Assembly (NCBI RefSeq): GCF_000425385.1
Contig: NZ_AUDI01000012.1
Location: 62,001-126,000 of the forward strand
Reading direction: 5' to 3'
DNA length: 64,000 nt
From: Pseudoduganella violaceinigra DSM 15887
GTDB taxonomy: Bacteria > Pseudomonadota > Gammaproteobacteria > Burkholderiales > Burkholderiaceae_D
Every line of letters begins with the position of its first letter. Position 1 is the stretch's first letter. The translations under genes were made by a program, and so were the position numbers. The notes under the pieces are model-generated. The model did not search any database and was not told the DNA's origin. It saw nothing but the letters and a program-made list of their open reading frames with translations. Shown here piece after piece: positions 8,773 through 20,797 of this stretch.

Positions 8773-11153
8773 TGAAACTCATTAAAATTGCAATCCTGGC
8801 CCTTGCCAGCCAGGCCGCCATGGCGCAGAACGCGGAGCGCCATTTCCTCTCTGCCGTACGCAATGGCAATGCCTTCGAAATCGGCACAAGCGACGGCAAA
8901 TACATCATCCGGCCGTATTCGGCGGCCGTGGTGGAGACCACTTTCATTCCGAACGGCGAAAGCGCCGATCCGGTGTCCCATGCGGTAGTGCTGCCGCCTG
9001 CCGATGTGGCCAGCACGCTGCGGGAAGAGGGCGCGATGCTGGAGTTTGCCACCGCGGGTATCGCGGTGCGCGTGGAGAAGCAGCCATTCCGCATCAGCTA
9101 TGTCTACAAAGGCCAGCCGCTGCTGGCCGAGAAGCGGGGCTACCGCCGCGATGGCACGATGGAAGCGATCGAATTCGCACTGGACGGCGATGAGGCGCTG
9201 TACGGCGCGGGCGCCCGCGCCACCGGCATGAACCGCCGCGGCAACCGCTTCCAGCTCTACAACCGGGCCCACTATGGCTACGAGGCCCGTTCGCAGCTGC
9301 TGAATTTCACGATCCCGATGGCGCTGTCGTCGAAAAAATACGCGATACACTTCGATAATCCACAGACCGGCTACCTTGATTTCGACAGCAAAAAGGACGG
9401 CACGCTGTCTTATGAAACCATAGGCGGTCGCAAGACCTATCAAGTGATCGCCGGCGCGCGGTGGGAAGACGTGCTGGCCAACTACACCAGCCTGACGGGC
9501 CGCCAGCCGTTGCCGCCGCGCTGGGCTTTCGGCAATTTCGCCAGCCGTTTCGGCTACCACACCGAAGCTGAAACCAGGGCCGTGGTCGACAAATTCATCG
9601 CCGACAAGATCCCGCTCGACGCCGTGGTACTGGACTTGTACTGGTTCGGCAAGACCGTCAAAGGCACCATGGGCAACCTGGCCTGGGACAAGGACAGCTT
9701 CCCGAACCCGACAGGCATGATGGCCGACCTGGCGGCAAAGGGCGTGAAAACCGTCGTTATCACCGAGCCCTTCGTGCTGACCACCTCCAAGCGCTGGCAG
9801 GAAGCGGTGGACAAGAAGGTGCTGGCCACCGACACCGCAGGCGCGCCCTTCAAGTATGACTTCTACTTTGGCAACACCGGCCTAGTTGACTTATACCGCC
9901 CTGAAGGACGCGAGTGGTTCTGGAATATTTACAAGGAACTGAAGGCGGGCGGCGTGGCCGGATGGTGGGGCGACCTGGGCGAGCCGGAAGTGCATCCGTC
10001 CGCGCTGCGCCATGGCGGCAGTGGGGAGCTGGGCGCGGACCAGGTTCACAACATCTACGGCCACGACTGGGCGCGCCTGATCGCGGAAGGGTACAGGAAA
10101 GACTTCCCGAACGAGCGGCCCTTCATCCTGATGCGCGCCGGCTATTCCGGTTCGCAGCGCTTCGGCATGATCCCCTGGTCGGGCGATGTGCAGCGCAGCT
10201 GGGGTGGCCTGCAGTCGCAAATGGAGATCGCGCTGCAGATGGGTATGCAGGGCCTGGCCTATATGCACTCCGACTTGGGCGGTTTCGCCTCGCCGATGCA
10301 GGATGACGAGCTGTATGTGCGCTGGCTGCAATACGGCGTGTTCCAGCCGGTGTTCCGCCCGCACGCGCAGGAAGAAGTGGCGGCCGAGCCGGTGTTCCGT
10401 GCCGAACGCACCAAGTCGCTGGCGCGCGAAGCGATCCGGCTGCGCTACGCCATGCTGCCGTATAACTACAGCGCGGCCTTCGAGAACAGCCAGACCGGCC
10501 TGCCGCTGATGCGCCCCATCATGTTCGAGGGCGGCGACAACGGCGTGGCCTCGACCTACCTGTGGGGCCGCGACTTCCTGGTCGCCCCGGTCACCGAACC
10601 TGGCGCGCAGCGCAAGGAAGTGAATTTCCCGGCATCGGCCAAGGTTTGGTTCGACTTCTACACTGGTGCCGCGCACAAGGGTGGCATCAACGAGGTGGTG
10701 CCGGTGGCGGTCGAGCATATTCCGGTGTTCGTGCGCGCTGGCGCATTCGTCCCGCTGGCGAATGTGGTGCAGACCACGCGCGACTACAGTACCAGGCAGG
10801 TGGAACTGAACTACTACTACGACGCCAGCGCCGGGGCGACCAGCGGCAAGCTGTATGACGACGACGGCGCCACAGCCAACGCCTACGAGCAGGGCAAATA
10901 CGAAATCGCCCGCTTCGAGGGTGACGCGTCGGCTTCAGGTTTCGGCATCGGTATCGAAACCGAGGTTGGCAAATCCTGGCAGGCCATTTCCCGCGCCTAC
11001 ACCCTGAAAGTTCACAACGTGGCGCGCCGCCCGCGCAGCGTCGAGCTCGATGACAAGCCGGTAGATTCCCGTTGGGATGCCCGCAGCCGCACATTGCAGC
11101 TGATTTTGCCGGCGCGTAGTGCAATGAAGGTAAAACTGAGGGTAACTTTGTAG
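8772..11153 (+). CDS. exported GH31 alpha-glucosidase or 4-alpha-glucosyltransferase
   Basis: A 793-residue GH31 enzyme with signal peptide (MKLIKIAILALASQAAMA), beta-sandwich N-domain, barrel, and a DUF5110-like C-domain (YDDDGATANAYEQGKYE). The nucleophile is D401 in WWGDLGEPE and the probable acid/base is D472 in WSGDVQRSW. GDLGEPE resembles the motif I recall for the Cellvibrio transglucosylase Agd31B, so a glucosyltransferase acting on maltodextrins is possible; this is recollection. No ribosome binding site precedes the ATG. The stop codon TAG is part of the operator palindrome that serves the next gene. Confidence 0.9.
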   Translation: MKLIKIAILALASQAAMAQNAERHFLSAVRNGNAFEIGTSDGKYIIRPYSAAVVETTFIPNGESADPVSHAVVLPPADVASTLREEGAMLEFATAGIAVRVEKQPFRISYVYKGQPLLAEKRGYRRDGTMEAIEFALDGDEALYGAGARATGMNRRGNRFQLYNRAHYGYEARSQLLNFTIPMALSSKKYAIHFDNPQTGYLDFDSKKDGTLSYETIGGRKTYQVIAGARWEDVLANYTSLTGRQPLPPRWAFGNFASRFGYHTEAETRAVVDKFIADKIPLDAVVLDLYWFGKTVKGTMGNLAWDKDSFPNPTGMMADLAAKGVKTVVITEPFVLTTSKRWQEAVDKKVLATDTAGAPFKYDFYFGNTGLVDLYRPEGREWFWNIYKELKAGGVAGWWGDLGEPEVHPSALRHGGSGELGADQVHNIYGHDWARLIAEGYRKDFPNERPFILMRAGYSGSQRFGMIPWSGDVQRSWGGLQSQMEIALQMGMQGLAYMHSDLGGFASPMQDDELYVRWLQYGVFQPVFRPHAQEEVAAEPVFRAERTKSLAREAIRLRYAMLPYNYSAAFENSQTGLPLMRPIMFEGGDNGVASTYLWGRDFLVAPVTEPGAQRKEVNFPASAKVWFDFYTGAAHKGGINEVVPVAVEHIPVFVRAGAFVPLANVVQTTRDYSTRQVELNYYYDASAGATSGKLYDDDGATANAYEQGKYEIARFEGDASASGFGIGIETEVGKSWQAISRAYTLKVHNVARRPRSVELDDKPVDSRWDARSRTLQLILPARSAMKVKLRVTL

Positions 11154-11163
11154 CATGACTACA
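11149..11163. promoter_or_regulatory. operator TGTAG-CATGA-CTACA overlapping the GH31 stop codon
   Basis: A perfect palindrome, extended to seven-base arms (TTTGTAG/CTACAAA, 11147-11165). Its TAG (11151-11153) is the stop codon of the GH31 gene. It lies about 55 bp upstream of the -35 box of the transporter promoter and 75 bp from a second, weaker copy. Confidence 0.75.
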
Positions 11164-11203
11164 AATTGAGCCGAAAACACGCGGTTTACGGGCTGTATAT
11201 GCG

Positions 11204-11238
11204 TTGACAGCCCTAAACTGCCATGTTATTTTGCTACA
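11204..11238 (+). promoter_or_regulatory. sigma-70 promoter of the sugar transporter with overlapping operator
   Basis: TTGACA (11204-11209), 17-base spacer, TATTTT (11227-11232). The degenerate operator TGTTA-TTTTG-CTACA (11224-11238, 9/10 arm matches) covers the -10 box, a classic position for repression. The ATG follows at 11258. Confidence 0.7.
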
Positions 11239-11257
11239 AATTATTCGGGGACAGTAG

Positions 11258-12583
11258 ATGCACTCCATCATCAGCAAACCGCGGCTGACCTTCTGGCAGC
11301 TGTGGAATATGAGCTTCGGCTTCTTCGGCATCCAGTTTGGCTTCGCGCTGCAGAACACCAATACCAGCCGCATTTTCTCCACTCTCGGCGCCACTCCCGA
11401 CGAACTGCCGCTGTTCTGGCTCGCCGCGCCGGTCACCGGCCTGCTGGTGCAACCGATTATCGGCTACCTCTCCGACAATACCTGGCACCCGAAATGGGGC
11501 CGCCGCCGCCCATTCTTCTTCATTGGCGCGCTGCTGGCGAGTATTGCACTGATCCTGATGCCGAATTCCACCGCGCTGTGGATGGCCATCCTCGTGCTGT
11601 GGCTGATGGACGCATCGATCAATATTTCGATGGAACCGTTCCGCGCCTTCGTCGGCGACAAGCTGGACGAATCGCAGCAGACATCTGGCTTTGCGATGCA
11701 GACTTTCTTCATCGGCCTTGGCGGCGTGATTGCCTCGCTGCTGCCGACCATCTTCACCGACTACCTGCACGTCAGTAATGAGGTCGTCAACGGCGCCATT
11801 CCTGACTCGGTACGCTACTCCTTCTACGCGGGCGCCGCCGCCTACTTCTTCGCCGTGCTGTGGACCGTGCTGAGCGCCGACGAACTGCCGCCGGAAGATG
11901 TCGAGAAATTCCGCATGGAGCGCGCGCAGCGCCGCGGCATGCTGTCGTCGCTGAAGGAAGTGTTCGGCGGCTTCGTGCACATGCCGAAAACCATGGTGCA
12001 GCTGGCCGTGGTGCAGTTCTTCAGCTGGTTCGCGCTGATGGGCATGTGGGTCTTCACTACGCCTGCGGTGGCGGAAAACGTGTTCGGCACCACCAATGCG
12101 CAAACCGCCGTCTTCCAGGAAGCCGGCAACTGGGTCGGCAAGCTGTTCGCTTTGTACGGCGGTGTTTCCGCCCTGGTTGCCTTTGTCCTGCCAAAACTGG
12201 CCCACATCACCAGCCGCAAATTCGTGCACATGCTGTCCCTGGTGATTGGCGGCGCGAGCCTGGTCAGCATCGCCTTCATTCACGACAAGAATATGCTGAT
12301 GCTGCCGATGATCGGCGTCGGCATTGCGTGGGCCAGCATCCTGACCATGCCGTACGCGATCCTGGCAGGCGCGCTGCCTGCCAAGCGCATGGGCTATTTC
12401 ATGGGCGTGTTCAATTATTTCGTCGTGCTGCCGCAAATCGTCGCCAACCTGGTGCTCGGCCCGGTCATCAAAAACCTGTTCCATGGCCATTCGGTCAACG
12501 TGCTGGTATTGGGCGGCGTATCGATGGTGGTCGGCGGCATTGTCACCCTGATCGTCAGCGATTCAGCCAAGAAAGAGGCCTGA
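11258..12583 (+). CDS. SLC45/MalY-like MFS sugar transporter
   Basis: A 441-residue inner-membrane protein with about 12 helices. WNMSFGFFGIQFGFALQNTN at the N-terminus and the loop GYLSDNTWHPKWGRRRPFF mark the SLC45 / glycoside-pentoside-hexuronide-like group that includes bacterial maltose and sucrose permeases. It probably imports maltose, small maltodextrins or glucose released in the periplasm. It has its own promoter with operators, and phosphoglucomutase and amylase follow on the same strand. A REP-like palindrome separates it from phosphoglucomutase. Confidence 0.88.
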   Translation: MHSIISKPRLTFWQLWNMSFGFFGIQFGFALQNTNTSRIFSTLGATPDELPLFWLAAPVTGLLVQPIIGYLSDNTWHPKWGRRRPFFFIGALLASIALILMPNSTALWMAILVLWLMDASINISMEPFRAFVGDKLDESQQTSGFAMQTFFIGLGGVIASLLPTIFTDYLHVSNEVVNGAIPDSVRYSFYAGAAAYFFAVLWTVLSADELPPEDVEKFRMERAQRRGMLSSLKEVFGGFVHMPKTMVQLAVVQFFSWFALMGMWVFTTPAVAENVFGTTNAQTAVFQEAGNWVGKLFALYGGVSALVAFVLPKLAHITSRKFVHMLSLVIGGASLVSIAFIHDKNMLMLPMIGVGIAWASILTMPYAILAGALPAKRMGYFMGVFNYFVVLPQIVANLVLGPVIKNLFHGHSVNVLVLGGVSMVVGGIVTLIVSDSAKKEA

Positions 12584-12626
12584 GCCTTCCTGCGGCGCGC
12601 ACCGATCGCGCTATTCGCGGTACAAC

Positions 12627-14359
<1,733 letters not shown>

Positions 14360-14369
14360 GAAAAGCCGA

Positions 14370-15989
14370 ATGAAACTGTCATCCATCGCATTGTCCTTGT
14401 TGTTTTCCGCTGGCGCACACAGTGCATTCGCCGCGCCGCCGAAGCCGTTCCTCTGGGAGAATGCGACCGTTTACTTCCTGGTGACCGACCGTTTCGCGAA
14501 CGGCGACAAGAGCAATGATCTCGCTTATGGCCGCAAGGCCGATGCCGCGCCGCTGCGTGGCTTCATGGGTGGCGACTTCAAGGGACTGACAGCGAAAATC
14601 AAGTCCGGCTATTTCGACGACTTGGGCGTGGATGTGATCTGGACAACGCCTCCGGTAGAACAAGTCCATGCCGGGACCGACGAGGGCACAGGAAAATCCT
14701 ACGGTTTCCACGGCTACTGGGCGCGCGATTTTACGGCGATGGACGCCAATCTCGGCACGGAAAAGGACTTCCGTGATTTCGTCGAAGCAGCTCATGCGCG
14801 CGGCATACGCGTGCTGCTGGATGTGGTGATGAATCACACCGGGCCGGTGACGGTTGCCGATCCGGCTTGGCCGGAAGGCTGGGTGCGTACGGAGCCGCAA
14901 TGCTCGTATAAGGATGTGGCGACCACCGTGAGCTGCACGCTGGTGAAGAACCTGCCCGATTTCCGTACCGAGAGCGATGCGCCGGTTGAATTGCCGGAGG
15001 CGCTGGCAGCCAAGTGGAAGTCCGAAGGGCGGTACGAACGCGAGACGAAGGAGCTGGACGATTTCTTCGCGCGCACCGGCTATCCGCGCGCACCGCGCTA
15101 CTACCTGATGAAGTGGCATGCGGACTGGGTGCGCAAGTTCGGCATCGACGGCTTCCGCGCCGATACGGCCAAGCATGTCGAGCCGGGCGTATGGGCGGAA
15201 TTGCGCAAGGTGGCGCTGGCGGCGCACGATGAATGGAAAAGCCTGAATCCGAAGCAGGTGCTGGGCGATGGCCGCTTTTTCATGGTGGGGGAGGTGTACA
15301 ACTACAACATCGCGCACGGCCTGGACTTCGACATGGGGGGCGGCGCGAAAGCGAATTTCTACGCCAACGGCTTTGATGGCTTGATCAACTTCGGCATGGT
15401 GCACGATGCGAAGGGTGATTACGAGTCCCTGTTCGGCAAGTATGCGACGCAGCTGGCGGGGCCGCTGAAAGGGTACACGGTCATGAACTACATGGATTCT
15501 CACGATGACGGCAATCCATTCGATCCCGCCCGACAGAAGCCTTTCGAGACCGCGAACAAGCTGCTTCTTGCGCCGGGCGCAGCGCAGATTTACTACGGCG
15601 ACGAGATTTCACGGCGCCTTGACGTGGCCGACGCGAAGGGCGATGCGAAGCTGCGCTCGTTCATGAATTGGGGCGACTTGAAGGCGAACGCAAAAATACG
15701 GGCGCATTGGGCGAAGCTTGGAAAATTCCGTCAACAGCATCCGGCGATCGGTGCTGGCGAGCATAAGAAACTGGCGGACGCACCATACACCTTCAGCCGC
15801 GTGCGTGGCGACGATAAGGTTGTCGTCGCGCTGGACGTGAAGACCGTGCAGCCAGTCGATATTGCCGTCGGCGGCGTATTCGCCGATGGCGCAAAAGTGA
15901 GGGATGCCTATTCGGGCCTTTCATATACCGTGAAAAACGGTGCTGTCCATACCAACGGTAAGAACGCTACTATTTTGCTGGCACAGTAA
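14370..15989 (+). CDS. exported GH13 alpha-amylase
   Basis: A 539-residue enzyme with a signal peptide (MKLSSIALSLLFSAGAHSAFA). GH13 regions are DVVMNH (151-156), GFRAD with nucleophile D265, GEV with acid/base E308, and SHDD with D379. It opens with WENATVYFLVTDRFANGD, typical of periplasmic or extracellular amylases. It should cut alpha-1,4 links of maltodextrins. AGGAAAAG lies before ATG 14370; upstream in-frame starts are inside phosphoglucomutase and would bury the signal peptide. It is probably co-transcribed with pgm. Confidence 0.93.
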   Translation: MKLSSIALSLLFSAGAHSAFAAPPKPFLWENATVYFLVTDRFANGDKSNDLAYGRKADAAPLRGFMGGDFKGLTAKIKSGYFDDLGVDVIWTTPPVEQVHAGTDEGTGKSYGFHGYWARDFTAMDANLGTEKDFRDFVEAAHARGIRVLLDVVMNHTGPVTVADPAWPEGWVRTEPQCSYKDVATTVSCTLVKNLPDFRTESDAPVELPEALAAKWKSEGRYERETKELDDFFARTGYPRAPRYYLMKWHADWVRKFGIDGFRADTAKHVEPGVWAELRKVALAAHDEWKSLNPKQVLGDGRFFMVGEVYNYNIAHGLDFDMGGGAKANFYANGFDGLINFGMVHDAKGDYESLFGKYATQLAGPLKGYTVMNYMDSHDDGNPFDPARQKPFETANKLLLAPGAAQIYYGDEISRRLDVADAKGDAKLRSFMNWGDLKANAKIRAHWAKLGKFRQQHPAIGAGEHKKLADAPYTFSRVRGDDKVVVALDVKTVQPVDIAVGGVFADGAKVRDAYSGLSYTVKNGAVHTNGKNATILLAQ

Positions 15990-16025
15990 GACCGCCTGCA
16001 GCGCAAGCGATCGACTAAGCTTGGG

Positions 16026-16052
16026 GGTACGTAGTTGGCAAGCCTACGTACC
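16026..16052. repeat. small inverted repeat between amylase and macro-domain gene
   Basis: GGTACGTAG-N9-CTACGTACC is a perfect 9-bp hairpin in the convergent intergenic region. There is no T run, so a terminator role is weak. Confidence 0.45.
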
Positions 16053-16087
16053 GGCAAGTCATTCGCCGTTGGAGAGTGAAGGCTGTT

Positions 16088-16597
16088 TCATTGTTTGAGA
16101 ATCGCTTCGTAGACTGCAAGGTCAGCTTGCGAAAAGCAGCAGAAGATGACTTCTTGAATGCCTGGGAATTGCTCGACAGCTGTGCGCACTGTCGATACGG
16201 CCAGATTGGCGGCCAACTCGATCGGGTAGCCATAGATGCCCGTACTGATGCTGGGGAATGCCAGCGAGACGGAACCGTGCTTTGCTGCTAACTCGACGCT
16301 GCTGCGATAGCAGGCCGTCAAGAGCTCCGGCTCACCATTTGTGCCGCCGCGCCAAACCGGTCCGACAGTATGGATGATGTGCTTGGCCGGCAGCCGGTAG
16401 CCCTTCGTCAATTTTGCCTGGCCAGTCTTGCAGCCACCGAGGAGTCGACATTCGTGGACTAGGTCTGGCCCCGCAGCGCGATGGATTGCGCCGTCAACGC
16501 CGCCTCCACCCAATAGCGAAGAGTTGGCTGCATTGACGATTGCATCGACCGGCATTTTAGTGATGTCGCCTTGAATTGCGCGGAGTATAGTTGACAT
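16088..16597 (-). CDS. macro-domain O-acetyl-ADP-ribose deacetylase (YmdB-like)
   Basis: A 169-residue single-domain protein matching the macro fold almost end to end: [34 protein letters not shown], and the ADP-ribose phosphate loop [10 protein letters not shown]. It binds ADP-ribose and probably removes acetyl or ADP-ribosyl groups in the cytoplasm. It sits between two starch enzymes with no obvious link to them. Confidence 0.92.
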   Translation of the reverse strand: MSTILRAIQGDITKMPVDAIVNAANSSLLGGGGVDGAIHRAAGPDLVHECRLLGGCKTGQAKLTKGYRLPAKHIIHTVGPVWRGGTNGEPELLTACYRSSVELAAKHGSVSLAFPSISTGIYGYPIELAANLAVSTVRTAVEQFPGIQEVIFCCFSQADLAVYEAILKQ

Positions 16598-16622
16598 GGT
16601 TGGACGGCCCTGGCCGTAAAGA

Positions 16623-19388
16623 TTATTCGACGAATACTATTGCCGTCCTCGCTGGAATGGTGAAGCTGCCTTTTATTGCATCGTAGCGCGCTTCCATCGC
16701 GCGCTTGTCGCCGGCCTGCGCCGCAGCCTGCACCGGATGCAGGCGATATGCTTTTCCGGCCTCGCCGGGGGAAGTAATCGTTTGCTCCGCCTTATCGACG
16801 TTGATGAAGTACGCCACGGTGCGGAACCCCGCGCCCTCATAGCCTGAACCATCCAGCCTCGCCGCCACGACGCTTGCTACCTGGCCCGGCCCGGTATTGA
16901 GGAAATGCAGGCGCTGCCGGATGTCCTGGGCCGTCCGCATGCGGAAAAGCGTGCTGCTTGCGCGAATGCGCAGCAAATCGCGGAAGGTATCGCGCGCAAA
17001 AGCGATATCGACGGGCGTCGGCTTCAGCGCGGCATTGGCAAGCAAAGGCTGGATCAGGGCGTAGTCCTTGCCGTTGTCGGCTGCCGGTGGCAGGCCGGAG
17101 CCGAAGTAATTGGTCTGGTAGGTCCAGTCGATACGGTTGAACCAGTCGCCCGATTCAAAGCTGTTGCGGTCCATCGACTTGGAGCGCAGGATATCAAAGC
17201 CCGCATGATAGTAGGCTACTCCCTGCGAGAATGCGTTGATCGCCGCCGCCAGCATCTGCACGCGTGCCCGGTCGGCGCTGGTGGTTGCCAGCGGCAGCTT
17301 GAAGGCGTCGATGTCGTACAGCGTCTGGTTATCGTGGTTCTCCACATAGTTGACCACTTCGCCCGGCTGGCTCGCGTAGCCGGCGGGCTGGCTTCCGCCG
17401 TAGGGGATAGTCTGCAGTTCCTTCGTCTCGCCGGTATAGGTCTGCATGCGATAGCTGCGGATCGAACCGGCCAGCCCCACTTTCACCAGGTCGGAAGCGG
17501 CCAGCAGATCCGCCACCGGACGCAGTCCCGCGTTGGCGTTCGGGTCGTACACCAATCCGTTGACGTAGCCTTGCAGGGCAATCATTTGCGGCCCCGAGTC
17601 GCCTGCGCCGCCGCCGCGGACGGCATCGCGTGCACGGTCGCTGAATGTGCCGATCCCGCTGCCATTCAGCGACAGCTGCGAAGCCTGTACGAAGCGCGCA
17701 CCATCCGCTACTTCCCCGAAATTCCAGCCTTCGCCGATCAGGTTCACATGGCGCCCGGCGGCCTTGTTGACGCGCGACTGGAGCGCCTCCATCGCCGCGC
17801 GCGGCTGGTGGCCCATCAGGTCGAAGCGGAAGGAGTCGATGTGGTAGTGCTTTGTCCACAGTTCGGCCGAGTCGATCATCAACTTGGCCATCATGCGGTT
17901 CTCTGTGGCGGTGTTGAAGCAACAGCTTGAATTCTCTACGTCGCCTTTCAGGTTAAGCCGCTGGTAGTACCCTGGGACGATGCGGTCCAGAACGGAACGT
18001 TCATGCTGGCCGCCCCGATAAGTGTGGTTATAGACCACGTCGGTGCCGACCCGCAGGCCGGCCTTGTGCAGTGCCATCACCATTTCGCGCAACTCGATGA
18101 TGCGGCGCGCACCGTCGGATGCGTCAGTACTGTAGCTGCCTTCCGGCGCGTTGTAATGCCATGGATCGTAACCCCAGTTATAGCAGTCCTTCAGGGCGTT
18201 ATCGCCGACGATTTTCTGCTGCTGGTCGCTGTCCGGCGCCCCATGGACGACCGGCGAGACGCAGCCTTTTTCCGGTACGCTACCAAGGTCATACACCGGC
18301 AGCAGGTGCACGTCGGTCAGCCCAGCCCTGGCCAGCATCGCCAAGTGCTTCATGCCGCTGGAGCCGGTTTCGCGGAAGGCTGTGTATTTGCCGCGATTCA
18401 TGGCGCTGACCGAGAGGTCGTTGATCGAGAAGTCGCGCACATGCAGTTCGTAGATCGACATGTCCGGCTGCGCCTTCACCGTGGCCGGTGGCTGGTCTTT
18501 GTTCCAGCCTGCGGGTGCCAGGCGCGGGTCGGCCAGGTCTGCAATATAGCTGCGGGCGGAGTCGGCGGCCAGGCTGACCGAGTAGGGATCGGTAACCAGA
18601 TTGCGCACCAGGCCCGTCCTGGGGGCCACCACATCCACCACATATTTGTAGTAGTGGCCGGACAAGTTGCCGCGCGCGCTGGCGGACCAGATACCGGTCT
18701 TCGTATCGGCGTGCATGGCGGTGATCGATTTTGCTTTGCTGCTGCCGGTGTCGAACACGCACACGGCTACGCGCTGCGCGGTCGGCGCCCACAGTTTGAA
18801 ACCCGTGCTGCCTTTGCCTGCGGTAGCGCCGAGATCGGGGACCTGCTCGGCGGCTGCGTAGAGGTCATCCAAGGCCCCCGGGACTTGCAGTGCGGTCGCG
18901 TCGCGCACGGTGCCATCCGGGTGTTGCTGCACCAGTACCAGCTGCTTGGCCAGCAAGGTTGGCAGGCGGGCGTGGTCGGCGGAGGGAAGCGCCAATACCA
19001 CGCCGTCGCCGGTATATTTGAAGCGTGCGGCCAGCCCCGGTGCCAGCGGCGCGGTAGTTGCGCTCAGTTCCAGTGCTCCGTCGGCGCCGCCGACGGTTCC
19101 GCCTTGCGGCGCGCTGATGCCGGCGGCTGTGGCGTAATAGAGTTTGAAGCTGCCTTCAGCCTCGATCCCGGTCCATTTGGCCAGCCGTCCATCGAGCCAC
19201 AGGGCGCGCGCATCGAAGCCTTGCGTGCGTGCCAGGACAGTTTCGTGTGGGCCTTCGCAGGAAGCCAGCGTGGCGGGTGTCGCGGCGCCCGGCGAGGCGG
19301 TAAGGGCCGTGGTTGGTGCAGCCAGGGCCTGCGATGCGATGCTGGCTGCAAGCGCCGCCAGGGCCGCCGTTAAGTAACGCTGCTTCAT
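16623..19388 (-). CDS. pulA: exported pullulanase-type alpha-1,6-glucosidase
   Basis: A 921-residue GH13 debranching enzyme with signal peptide (cleavage near SQALA). The family signature YNWGYDP begins at Y403; catalytic regions are DVVYNH (450-455), FRFD with D523, GEGWN with E553, and ENHDN with D686. N-terminal sandwich domains precede the barrel. It cleaves alpha-1,6 branches of starch fragments in the periplasm. GGAGA precedes ATG 19388. Two operator copies (19400 and 19434) lie directly upstream, so it belongs to the starch regulon. Confidence 0.95.
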   Translation of the reverse strand: MKQRYLTAALAALAASIASQALAAPTTALTASPGAATPATLASCEGPHETVLARTQGFDARALWLDGRLAKWTGIEAEGSFKLYYATAAGISAPQGGTVGGADGALELSATTAPLAPGLAARFKYTGDGVVLALPSADHARLPTLLAKQLVLVQQHPDGTVRDATALQVPGALDDLYAAAEQVPDLGATAGKGSTGFKLWAPTAQRVAVCVFDTGSSKAKSITAMHADTKTGIWSASARGNLSGHYYKYVVDVVAPRTGLVRNLVTDPYSVSLAADSARSYIADLADPRLAPAGWNKDQPPATVKAQPDMSIYELHVRDFSINDLSVSAMNRGKYTAFRETGSSGMKHLAMLARAGLTDVHLLPVYDLGSVPEKGCVSPVVHGAPDSDQQQKIVGDNALKDCYNWGYDPWHYNAPEGSYSTDASDGARRIIELREMVMALHKAGLRVGTDVVYNHTYRGGQHERSVLDRIVPGYYQRLNLKGDVENSSCCFNTATENRMMAKLMIDSAELWTKHYHIDSFRFDLMGHQPRAAMEALQSRVNKAAGRHVNLIGEGWNFGEVADGARFVQASQLSLNGSGIGTFSDRARDAVRGGGAGDSGPQMIALQGYVNGLVYDPNANAGLRPVADLLAASDLVKVGLAGSIRSYRMQTYTGETKELQTIPYGGSQPAGYASQPGEVVNYVENHDNQTLYDIDAFKLPLATTSADRARVQMLAAAINAFSQGVAYYHAGFDILRSKSMDRNSFESGDWFNRIDWTYQTNYFGSGLPPAADNGKDYALIQPLLANAALKPTPVDIAFARDTFRDLLRIRASSTLFRMRTAQDIRQRLHFLNTGPGQVASVVAARLDGSGYEGAGFRTVAYFINVDKAEQTITSPGEAGKAYRLHPVQAAAQAGDKRAMEARYDAIKGSFTIPARTAIVFVE

Positions 19389-19399
19389 GAAGTCTCCGT

Positions 19400-19448
19400 A
19401 GTAGTGGTGCTACAGAAATCTTATCGCAAAGCGTGTAGTTATACTACA
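19400..19448 (-). promoter_or_regulatory. operator pair upstream of pullulanase
   Basis: AGTAG-TGGTG-CTACA (19400-19414, one arm mismatch) and the perfect TGTAG-TTATA-CTACA (19434-19448), 34 bp apart. A weak -10, TAAGAT on the minus strand (19423-19418), lies between them. Two sites flanking the promoter would suit looping or cooperative repression. Confidence 0.7.
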
Positions 19449-19450
19449 TT

Positions 19451-20797
19451 TCAATCGCGCTGGATCTGGTGCTTTTTCAATTTGTCGTACAAGGTCTTGC
19501 GCGGCAGGAGGAGGCGATCCGCAGCCAGGGCCACGTTGTTGTCCGCAGCCGCCAGCGCCCGCAGGATCAGGTCACGTTCAAAGGCGTCGACCTGCTGCGG
19601 CAGTGAGGCTTGTTCGGCATCCACTGCTGCGGGGACGATCGCCGCGGCGCTGGCGATACTGTTTGCCGGGGCGGCCGGGGGCACAAGTCCAAGCGTAAGC
19701 CGTTCCGCGAAATTGCGTAGCTCGCGTACATTTCCCGGCCAGTCGGATGCCTGCCATGCTGCCATCTGCTCCGCCGTCCATTGTGGCAGGGGGCGCTGGT
19801 AGCGCTGCGCCGCTTCCGCGACAAAGTGCGCCAGCAGCAGCGGAATGTCCTCGCGCCGGTCGCGCAAGCGCGGCAAGTCGATGCTGATCACGCCGATCCG
19901 GTAATACAGGTCTTCGCGGAACTGGCCTTGCGTCGATAAGGCCAACAGGTCCGCCTTGCTGGCGGCGATGATCCGGCAGTCCAGTGCGACGGACTCGTTG
20001 CCGCCCAGCCGCTCAAGGCGCCGCTCCTGCAGTACGCGCAGCAGCTTGACTTGCAATGCCATGGGCATGCTCTCGATCTCGTCGAGGAACACCGTGCCGC
20101 CGTTGGCGTATTCAAGCTTGCCGATGCGGCGCTTCTGGGCGCCGGTGAATGCCCCTGGTTCATGGCCGAAGATCTCGCTTTCGAACACGGACTCCGGCAA
20201 GGCGCCGCAATTGATCGCGACGAAATTCCCTTTCCGTCCGCTGGCCGCGTGGATCAGGCGCGCCATCACTTCCTTGCCGGTGCCGGTCTGGCCGTTGACC
20301 AGGATATCGACGCTTGTCGGCGCGATGTTGCGCACCACGACCTTCAAGTGCTCGATGGCTTCGGAGCGGCCGATCAGGTCCGGCATGTCGGGATGCTGTG
20401 CGCGTTCGCTGCGCAGTTGGCGGTTCTCCAGCACCAGGCTGCGCCGCTCCTGGGCGCGTTTGACGGCATCCATCAGCCGTTCGGATGAGAAGGGCTTTTC
20501 AATGAAATCGTAGGCGCCCGCGCGCATTGCTGCCACGGCCATGCTGACATCGCCGTGGCCGGTGACCACGATGACGGGCAATTCGGCATCCAGCGCCGCG
20601 ATGCTTGCCAGAAGATCCAGGCCGGAGCGGCCGGGCAAGCGCACGTCGGTCACGACCACCCCGGGAAAATCGGCCTGCAACAGAGGCGTCGCTTCTTCCG
20701 CGCTGGCACAAGCCTGCACAGCGAATCCGCCCAGTTCCAGTGTTTGCGAAGTGGCGAGGCGCAGCACGGCCTCGTCTTCAACCAATAGCGCCTTCAT
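19451..20797 (-). CDS. dctD: sigma-54-dependent response regulator, DctD-like
   Basis: A 448-residue activator: receiver domain with the phospho-acceptor Asp in VVTDVRLPG (about residue 52), AAA+ domain with GAFTGA (215-220) that contacts sigma-54, Walker B GGTVFLDEI, and a Fis-type helix-turn-helix at the C-terminus (LAADRLLLPRKTLYDKLKKH). It overlaps the kinase gene by four bases. DctD normally activates C4-dicarboxylate uptake, but no dctA or TRAP genes are in the window. The nearest sigma-54-like promoter is at 25195-25211, before an ABC operon. Confidence 0.9.
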   Translation of the reverse strand: MKALLVEDEAVLRLATSQTLELGGFAVQACASAEEATPLLQADFPGVVVTDVRLPGRSGLDLLASIAALDAELPVIVVTGHGDVSMAVAAMRAGAYDFIEKPFSSERLMDAVKRAQERRSLVLENRQLRSERAQHPDMPDLIGRSEAIEHLKVVVRNIAPTSVDILVNGQTGTGKEVMARLIHAASGRKGNFVAINCGALPESVFESEIFGHEPGAFTGAQKRRIGKLEYANGGTVFLDEIESMPMALQVKLLRVLQERRLERLGGNESVALDCRIIAASKADLLALSTQGQFREDLYYRIGVISIDLPRLRDRREDIPLLLAHFVAEAAQRYQRPLPQWTAEQMAAWQASDWPGNVRELRNFAERLTLGLVPPAAPANSIASAAAIVPAAVDAEQASLPQQVDAFERDLILRALAAADNNVALAADRLLLPRKTLYDKLKKHQIQRD

